From contig OZ020515.1 in the NCBI GenBank assembly GCA_963971425.1, forward strand, positions 14,214,291 to 14,278,290: a stretch of DNA of 64,000 bases. Reading direction: 5' to 3'. The position numbers and the translations under genes were made by a program. The DNA comes from Bryoerythrophyllum caledonicum. Taxonomy: Eukaryota > Streptophyta > Bryopsida > Pottiales > Pottiaceae. Numbering within the stretch: the stretch's first letter is position 1; each line of letters begins with the position of its first letter. The notes beneath the pieces were generated by a model. It had not been told where the DNA came from. It searched no databases and saw only the letters and a list, made by a program, of their open reading frames with translations. Below, piece by piece: positions 56,850 through 64,000 of the stretch.

Positions 56850-57600
56850 TAGAGCAGAACTTATGGCCATACACAAAACACTACAAATCATCACAACACA
56901 ATACAACAACGAACCCGCACACATATTCACTGACTGTATCAATGCACTTTATCTACTAAACATCCAAATAACAAACCCTATCCTCTACAATAGCCATTTC
57001 AACCAAACTATTTTAATGTCGTTGGTCCACATGTTACAAAACTGAACACATATAACAACCCTTCACAAAGTTGTGCTCATGCAAATATCTATGAAACGAA
57101 CAAGCAAATAAACTTGGGAAAGTGGTCCGCAAAATAACGCATGAAAATGCCAAAGACTTGGACGAGCATCTACATGCTACCCCATACCACTTCCAAAAAG
57201 AATATTGGCCTCCTAAAGAGGATACCCCCATTAAGGTTCCGGTGTTATTCTTGAACAAATATCTCAAGAAACAAGACCTCTATAACAACCTTGACACAAT
57301 CAAATAACACTTCCCTAATATAGAATAATGGGTTCGCAACAACAAAATAGACTATGAACTCTCTACGAATTCTTCGAAAAATTCCATCATCCCGAACTCA
57401 CAAATAACATGTGTCATCAAATTCCGCAATAGTCAATATATGGGAAACGCCCGAAAACAACTCTTATTTGAAATAGAAAAATTCCCATATGTAACATGCC
57501 CCATATGCACTTTCTCAGACCCCGACAAATGGCTCCATGTTCTACTCAAAATGCCAAAACCATCACATACACTCCTTAATTGTCAAAAGACATAACAAAG
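56850..57600 (+). pseudogene. Non-LTR retrotransposon (LINE) C-terminal remnant: RNase H and zinc motif
   Basis: On the plus strand RAELMAIHKTLQIITTQ and HIFTDCINALYLLNIQIT match the Glu and Asp blocks of the RNase H domain found at the C-terminus of some plant LINEs. Downstream, after a frame change, come LDEHLHATPYHFQKEYWPP and, further on, YVTCPICTFSDPDKWLHVLL. That last stretch resembles the CPxC...H...C zinc-binding tail of LINE ORF2. Stops occur after YNNLDTIK and elsewhere. The 5' part (endonuclease, RT) is not present, as usual for 5'-truncated LINE insertions. Confidence 0.6.
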
Positions 57601-58595
57601 CGGTATGGGAAATTTGAAAACTATTTACCTCCCATAACAAATCACGATGATTTATCCTCATGAATGCTAGCACCTTTAATAACAAGTTACAACCCACAAG
57701 GAAATACGGTACCCCCTTGGCTACTCCCGAGTCCCATGTATATGCGCAACTTAGCGTTGTCACTGTAACGTTAGACTCAAAGCAGACATACTTTGCATTC
57801 ATGGCCTACCATACAATGACCCTGCACCTGACCACATTAACCAAGACTATACCATTCAATTCATCAAATTCACATATTGTAATGATAGATTCTCCCCAGA
57901 AACAATTGAAAACAAAATAAATGAATACCAACCCGGCAACCCCTTATTAATGACATTGTTGCCCTCCGATGGAAAATGGACCCGCTTATTGTAATCACTG
58001 CCAGTGCTCGTGCCACCACCTTTATCCCATCTATAAATATCCTGTGAGTTACCTTTAAAATCTCCATCGAAACAATTTCACACACTTTCAATATTTTCAA
58101 CACCGTTGCCATTCAACAAGCCATGTCCATTTTACTACACCAACGCAAAATTGAAAAACAACCAAGTCCTCCCCGACACGGTGTCTGGTGAGCATGGTCT
58201 TAGTGATGGAACGAACAGACCCTTTATTCACGCCCGCTCCTACGCGGACCGGCGTTCTTCTTCTTGCTTTAACTTTTGGGTGAGAAATACTCAAGGAATT
58301 TTAGGGGTATAGGTGTAAAAGGAAATTTGTTGAACATGCAATTATATGAAGTACTCTTGAACTTATATGAGGTGAATGAAAAGTTGGAATGTATAAAAAT
58401 TTCTCATTCGACACATCCACTTATACAAAAAAATTATCAATAAAATTCATTTGGAAACGCGTAACATACATTGTACATTCATCATCCACATTGACATGGC
58501 CGCAACGTAGAAATATTTAATAAACATCAATTTGAAGATCTTGAATAATGACCTTCTAAATTTACAAAATAGTCAACATTGTTCTCGCAGGAAGA
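57601..58595. other. Region downstream of the LINE remnant
   Basis: Some plus-strand composition looks coding (57660-57920), possibly more of the LINE C-terminus, but there is no recognisable motif. A GC-richer block at 58160-58260 (CACGCCCGCTCCTACGCGGA) stands out. Nothing further can be assigned. Confidence 0.3.
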
Positions 58596-58599
58596 CATT

Positions 58600-59649
58600 A
58601 TCCACATGGATTACATTACAACGTGCCCATGTATGATTAATCGGAATCTCAGTCAGTATCACATCTTTGACTTGGCCCAGCGCCACTTGAGTGCGGCTCG
58701 CTTGAATAAACATCATACAAGTTATTATACTGCCTGTTCATGTAGCGAGATTCATCTTCGAGCCTGCAGATGTACTCGTTCTGGCTATGTATTGTGGCTT
58801 CGTGCATTTGTCTTTCAAACTCGGCATCTTCGTTTTAACGAGGTGGAAACGTTGATGGAGGTGTATTGTCTCTCCCATCTAAGCTCCGGCCATATCCATC
58901 GTAAACACGGCCATATCCGTCGTACTAGACGTGTGCAGAGTTTGGGGTGTCGTGTTCTTCCTCTTTTCCAGGGGAATTACAACCAGACTCGTACGTATCC
59001 CTTCGATGCGTTGGCATATAGCTCTGAGGGATGTTGGTCCCTGTACCACATTGGCCGCCTTCGTAGTAATGGCTGTCACTCTCCCCATCAAATCATTGCG
59101 AGAGTTGTAATCGTTGTAGTTATGGCCCTCGTACTCTTGTGGAGGTGTCTGCCGTTGTTGGAGGGCATCGGGATCGTCTCCGGATCTTCGGTTTGACCAA
59201 CGTGGCCAACAATCACTAGGTTGATTCCAGGTGGTTGGTATAGAATGGGCGGATCGATCCATCAGGCTAACAATATGCTCCGCCACGGTGCCCCAAACCA
59301 CATCCTTGTGTAGGTCAATTTCCGCCCAAACCATCCCTATGTTTGAGTGTAACATGATCTCCAGCCTTGTGTTGCGCACACCCATCGCAGCAGTGACCTC
59401 ATGATATCGATGTCGGAAATGGTCGCTCTGACAACTACTCGCTAGACCTTTGCGCCGCGGCCCCGATATCCTCTCTTGTGCCTTGGGCTACAACTTCATG
59501 AGGTGCTTCATCTTCACGTACCTCTTGCACATGGTGCAAGTCCACAGCCTCTCTTCTTCATCCTGCCATCCGTACTCCACGACAACATCTGGATCGTACG
59601 TTGCGTCCCAATCCATCTCGGGAACAACGGGCCGGTGAGACCTTGGCAT
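58600..59649 (-). pseudogene. Unidentified element gene remnant with a Cys-x2-Cys motif
   Basis: From the ATG at 59649 the minus strand reads MPRSHRPVVPEMDWDATYDP, then VVVEYGWQDEEERLWTCTMC and KRYVKMKHLMK before a stop. The C-x2-C....H pattern after a WTC recalls the BED/zinc-finger start of hAT-type transposases, but the match is weak. After the stop the region 59385-58879 stays open (168 aa, MGVRNTRLEIMLHSNIGMVW). A later frame at 58840-58680 has ERQMHEATIHSQNEYICRLE and RYMNRQYNNLYDVYSSEPHS, a plausible coiled-coil C-terminus. It is probably a degraded transposon gene. Confidence 0.4.
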
Positions 59650-59800
59650 CTTCCTTAAGTGGAACAAAGAATTAAATGAATGAAAAGAAATTAAATGAAT
59701 TAAAATATAATGCGCCACTCGAGGGGGCGCAAGCGATTCGGCAGAATATGCCAAAGCGACCAGCTCGCCCACTAAAGTGTGGGAGAATGGTTGGCCGTCC

Positions 59801-59810
59801 GCCTTTTATG
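59801..59810 (-). promoter_or_regulatory. TATA box of the 59-kb element gene
   Basis: On the minus strand CATAAAAGGCGGACGGCC lies about 150 bp before the ATG at 59649, in a stretch dense in CGGACGG/CCGTCCG (59795-59935). The same module precedes the gene of the 37-kb TIR element. Confidence 0.5.
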
Positions 59811-60124
59811 CCAACTGCGGATGGCGGACGACATTGGCAGATGGTCGGCGAATCGTCCGAGCCGTCCGATGGCGGACGGCCATAATGTCGCCACGGACAG
59901 TCGCGGTTGTCCGCGGTCGACCCCGATCGGTCGGCCTCCTTTCTTCGCTCTTCCACTTCTCTACGCTCTCTCCCGTCCCAACTCTCTCCCCTCTCAACTC
60001 CCTTCCCTTGTCCTCCACTTCCTTTTCTAGGACGGTTGACATTGCTCGTGCACTCCAAATCTAGAGATCCAGTTACGTACATTGATGGTCGGAAGAAAGT
60101 CGGGAAGATTTCATGCGCATTCAC

Positions 60125-60469
60125 CAGGATATTCCATTGTGCTCGTGGAAGTACAAATTTATATAGTTTCTTAATAATGGTTCCACTTAAAATATCCTAC
60201 ATAACATGTAAGAGATGCTCGTTTCCTTTTTTTATGTTTGACTCACCACGAGGAAATTGGAATGGCTTACGGGCACAATGTTCCAAGGGCCAAGGGTACA
60301 TTGCCCACGGTATAAGCATAACTTTGTCTGGGAGGATTTTTGGCCTACACATGACTAAATCTCCTTTGCAGTGAGTTTTTAATTTTAGGCAGGTTTCTGG
60401 AATTTGAATACGAAGAAATAACTTTCGAAAATTTTATGTTAGTTTATCCTTGAGAAGAGCTATTTCAAT
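60125..60469. other. Intergenic DNA
   Basis: No gene or clear repeat is recognised. The region lies between the 59-kb element leader and the next TTAA-type element cluster. Confidence 0.35.
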
Positions 60470-61312
60470 GTATTAATTTAATTTTTTTTTGGATTTGTGG
60501 TTTCTTATTCAGTACCACCAATAGTGAAAAATGGGGAGCACGGGCATCTAAAATCCTTTTATAGAATTTTCTATTGACATTGAGGTTTTTCATACTCATC
60601 TCGAATATTTTTTTTAAAAGATTTTCAAAAAAATGATTGTCTTCATTGGAAATTCGCATTTTATTCAGAGTAAAATAATTTCACCATTTTTTGTGCAATG
60701 TGCAACAAAACTTCTTCTTTTCCTCAATAAAACTTACAAATTTTTATATTTTTTTTCACTTCTTCTTTTGTTCTCCTAAAAGATGTGATGTACACGCTTT
60801 TATTGACCAATTGGAATATGGATAAGCATTCTAAAAAATATTTAGTTCACAAGTGATTGTAATGTGAATTGGCCATTCTTGAACATCCACTTGTGGTTGA
60901 ATTTTTTTGAAGATGCTACATCCCTCTTTTACCTCTAGAAATTGGTGTATTGGGTATGAACATGATGCTTAACTTTTAAGACATTGGTAAAAGATTTGGA
61001 ACTTTTCTACTTTAAACATTACATAGAAAGTGAAGTCAAAGTCTACGGACCCGGGAAGAAAACTCAACCATTGTTTTCACGTTAGACACTATAATCTATC
61101 GATTCGTGCGGTAGATTGCAACTATTACTGTATGGCGTGTTCATATATTTGGTTCCTATCAACCGCACGGATACATAAATCATGGTGTTTACAATCCAAA
61201 AAACAACTCATTCTCTTCCCTGCGTTGATTCATATTCATGAGACAGTGAGACTTTGACAACACTTCGTATCATATTTATGTAATATGCAAGGTCTAAATA
61301 TTTTACCCTTGT
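60470..61312. mobile_element. Rearranged family A TTAA-type element
   Basis: 60470-61120 follows the 11591-12543 orientation (GGATTTGTGGTTT, GGGGAGCACGGGCATC, GAAGTCAAAGTCTACGG). From about 61125 to 61310 the same family continues in the opposite orientation (TCTTCCCTGCGTTGATTC, CAAGGTCTAAATATTTTACC). It is a composite or internally inverted copy without clean TTAA ends. Confidence 0.5.
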
Positions 61313-61856
61313 TTGAAACTCTAAAGGAACATGGCCAATTTAGCTAAAAAATTAGTCCATACCCGTCACATCGAAATAGAAGCATAGCAATCACATTTTT
61401 CAAGTGATCTTTAGAATTTAAATCGTAAGATACTAAAGTAGACTTCTAAATGAACACACCATGCTCTTATGGTTGCAATCCACCGCATGGATTGATAGAT
61501 TATAGTCTGTAAAGTAAAAAAAAAATTGCTCATTTTCTTCCATCGTTGACTGGTATTGTAGACTTTGACTTTTCTTTCCCTAAACCCTGATCCAATCCAA
61601 AAGTTCATAATTTTATATTGTTCTGTGAAGCTTGATGATAATTCCATATACACCAATTTATAGAGGTAAGAAACGGGAGTAGCATATTCAAACAAATTTG
61701 TGCAAGGAGTGGAGGTTCAAACATGGCCAATTCACATTTCACTTTTTTGTGCACCTGGCATCTTTTAGAATGTTCATCCAAACGATCAATGAGAAGGTTT
61801 ATAACACATCTTGTAGAAGAGAAAACAAGATGTGTCAAATTTAATAAGATGTACAT
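61313..61856. mobile_element. Truncated family A TTAA-type element
   Basis: CTCTAAAGGAACATGGCC and the downstream AGATACTAAAGTAGACTT, GGTTGCAATCCACCGCATGG, ATTGATAGATTATAGT track the left half of the 9021-9953 copy. It fades out near 61856, before the other terminus. Confidence 0.55.
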
Positions 61857-62457
61857 TTATAATTGTCCCTCTCTCTCTTTGGTTCTCTTCTCCTTCTAGT
61901 TTACTTGAGAGCTTAATTTTTATTTGGTTGTCCCTCTCTTCCTTTTGTCTTTTAAAAATAAAATAGAGGTGTTCCTTCCCAATCTCACACCTTCTGAATT
62001 ACTTAATATCTAAATCAATAATTGTCCCTTAAGCCTAAACCCTCTTCCTTCCCTTCTAATTTAATGAAGACTTCATTTATTATTGTCCATCTCTTGTTCT
62101 TGCCTCCCTTTTTTTTGTTTTTTGAAGAACCTTCTTTATTTTTATTTATAATTTTTTGCATTCTTCCCTACTCCTTCCAATAATAAGAAAGTGGAATTAT
62201 TTTGCCTTGGATCCTCTTCTTCTAATTTGATTAGGATCTTCTTGAACGATTGTCCATCTCTCCCGTCTCCACTCACTCCATCTAAATTAAATAAGATCTA
62301 CATTTATAAATGTCCTTCTCTCTCTCCCTCCCTCCCTTCTCTTTCCGATTTAGTTCAGATCCGGAATTTCGTAGATTGTCACTCTCTTCCTTTTGTCCTC
62401 TTCATTTATTTATTAGTTTTGTATTTCTTTGGTTTTTTAAAATTCCTCCCGACTCCT
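61857..62457. other. Pyrimidine-rich tract
   Basis: Long CTTCTCTTCC/TTTT-rich stretches contain TTGTCC(C/A)TCTCT repeated several times (61862, 61927, 62084, 62249, 62310). This suggests a decayed tandem repeat. There is no gene. Confidence 0.4.
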
Positions 62458-62680
62458 TTAACCCCTAATGGTCTAAGCAATTTTAGATTAATCTCTACTT
62501 CGTTGATTAATAACTACAAAGAAGAACTTCTTGAAATTGTAACTATAGGATTTCCTTCTAAACTGATATGAGATAATGTGGTTAAAATTTTGTGAATTCT
62601 TTTTGTACGGATTGAAAGCTAAATGCTTGTTAAAGTATGCATTTCTGTGCCATGGAGACACTTGGGCTAACAGGGGTTAA
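62458..62680. mobile_element. 223-bp TTAA-flanked MITE (family A termini)
   Basis: The left end is TTAACCCCTAATGGTCTAAG. The right end, reverse-complemented, is TTAACCCCTGTTAGCCCAAG. TTAA borders and CCCCT-starting inverted termini match family A. The interior is unrelated to the 0.95-kb copies. Confidence 0.6.
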
Positions 62681-63024
62681 ATTGGCAAAAAGAAATGAAA
62701 GCCTTTGTGCCTATTGTTAAAGTGAAAGTCAACTTAGAAACGATGAGAAGATTCTATATCCGCATGAGGTAAAAGAACTTATGTTTCAGTATCCGCTCAA
62801 AGTAAAGTGAGCTTGTAGTTTACTTTACCTTCTACGGTGGGAGGAAAGTATAATGTATATAAGGCAACTCTCTTACGAAGTTGAAAAAGCTTCTCCCTAG
62901 CTAATATATTTCAAATATATTTGTGTTATTTGTTGTCTCTCTCTTATATCTATTGTCTCTCTCTCTTATATTTTGGTTTCCTTAGAGTATGTAGCTCTAT
63001 TATCTTACAGTATATAGCTCCATC

Positions 63025-63975
63025 TTAACTCCTAAAGGATCAAGTGTCAAAAATGGGCTTCTGAAAGTTTGGTGAGGTTCCTATGGTGTGAATTTCCAAC
63101 ATTCTTCTTTGAAATTTTTACTGTAGATAGGCATTACCGATACCTTAGTGGGAAAACAATTTTTTTTAAAATTGGACATATGATGAAAAAATTATAGGGT
63201 TTTGAATTTCCAATGGGGAGAGCGGGCAGCTCGGGAACGTGGAAACACTTTTGCTACGACACTCTATTGAAAGTGAGATTTTCAATACTCGCAAGTAATA
63301 TTGCTTCCCTTGATATTGTAAAAAAACAAATCTTGTCTTTATTGGAAAATAGCATACCAACCCAAGTCAAACATTTTCACACATTGTCGCTCATTGTTGA
63401 GCAAGGTACGAAATATAAATTCTTCTTTTCGAGATAAAATTTAGAGATCTTCATAATTTTCACGTTTTATTTTTTCCACAACAACATTTGGTGTAAGCCT
63501 TCCTATTGACCATTCAGATTATCAATCAAAAACATATTTAAATCACAAAAAACTAAAGTGTGAATTGGCAAATTTTGAACCTCCACTACTTGCACATTTG
63601 TTTTGAATATGCTACACTCATCCTTTACCTCTAAAAATTGGTGTACCAGGAACTATCATCATGTTTACAAGATGGTAATGGATTTAGACCTTGTGTAGTG
63701 CAAAAATTTGACAACAAGTGAAGTCAAAGACTCGTGATCCATTGAGTGGAGGTAAGAAAATGAACCATTTGCTTGACTTTAAACACTATAAACTTTCAAT
63801 CTGTGTAGTCAAAGTTTATGAAATTCTCTGAGTACATTATTTAGTAAGTCTTAATTGAGATCCTACTATCAAAACTAGAAATTGAAGTTCTTGTTTCCTT
63901 CTTTGTTCATTTCACTATAATCCAGTACTTTTGAAGTGTTTTTGGTGTAAAACTGTCACGGTATTTAGAGATTAA
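63025..63975. mobile_element. TTAA-flanked 0.95-kb family A element
   Basis: The left end is TTAACTCCTAAAGGATCAAG and the right end ACGGTATTTAGAGATTAA. Length and interior follow the 11591-12543 copy in the same orientation (GGGCAGCTCGGGAACG, CAAGTCAAACATTTTCACAC, TTGTGTAGTGCAAAAATTTG). Non-coding. Confidence 0.7.
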
Positions 63976-64000
63976 CACCTTTCATTACTTTTAACGAAGG

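Noticed and set aside
58579..59196. 205-codon open frame on the plus strand
   Set aside because: Low-complexity Cys/His/Arg/Leu-rich translation without domains. It lies antisense to the more protein-like minus-strand remnant at 58600-59649.

Overview
ORGANISM. The window is nuclear DNA of an intron-rich streptophyte (green plant lineage). Four host genes are plant-type: an N-terminal fragment of an EGF-bearing GT47/exostosin protein (ExAD-like), a complete LRB/POB1-type BTB-BACK protein, a small ARM/TOG-like protein and a complete vacuolar-type NHX Na+(K+)/H+ antiporter. Compact exons, long AT-rich repeat tracts, a 200-N scaffold gap and the kinds of retroelement present make a charophyte alga such as Chara my best guess. 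That placement is inference.

LAYOUT. 1-1.6 kb: start of the ExAD-like gene (minus strand, runs off the left edge), with a long foldback in its last visible intron. 3.6-7.2 kb: LRB/POB1-like gene in seven exons. 8.5-12.6 kb: gene-free AT-rich DNA with several TTAA-flanked, terminally inverted elements that look like non-autonomous piggyBac-type transposons. 13.3-15.4 kb: ARM/TOG-like gene in five exons. 17.3-21.3 kb: NHX gene in fourteen exons. All four host genes lie on the minus strand, and the splice phases of each model close exactly. 24.37-28.28 kb: pogo-type DNA transposon with 24-bp terminal inverted repeats, TA target duplication and a decayed transposase. 29.2-36.7 kb: decayed Ty3/gypsy-type retrotransposon on the minus strand. 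37.09-39.04 kb: element with about 190-bp terminal inverted repeats, interrupted by the gap. 39.04-46.5 kb: second, much better preserved Ty3-type element (901-aa gag-protease plus pol with two in-frame stops). 46.5-64 kb: a tRNA-derived SINE-like sequence, more TTAA elements, an 8-kb segment bounded by 60-bp inverted repeats and holding a striking palindromic minisatellite, a LINE RNase H remnant and an unidentified zinc-finger-like remnant.

MAIN DISCOVERY. The retrotransposon at 29.2-36.7 kb carries, between its protease and reverse transcriptase, a C5 cytosine DNA methyltransferase domain. It shows recognisable motif I, motif IV (PCQ), motif VI (ENV), motif VIII and motifs IX-X. After its integrase it carries a PHD finger in place of the usual chromodomain. 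One mobile element thus combined a DNA-methylation writer with a probable histone reader. This copy is dead (stops and frameshifts throughout). Captured cytosine methyltransferases in retrotransposons have been reported for Symbiodinium dinoflagellates and a charophyte (from memory), so the class may be known; the arrangement with a PHD finger deserves a check.

HOW THE PARTS RELATE. The four host genes are unrelated housekeeping or development genes: cell-wall glycosylation, ubiquitin-ligase adaptor, microtubule/ARM scaffold and vacuolar ion exchange. They show no operon-like relation. The rest of the window is mostly mobile DNA in successive layers of insertion and decay.
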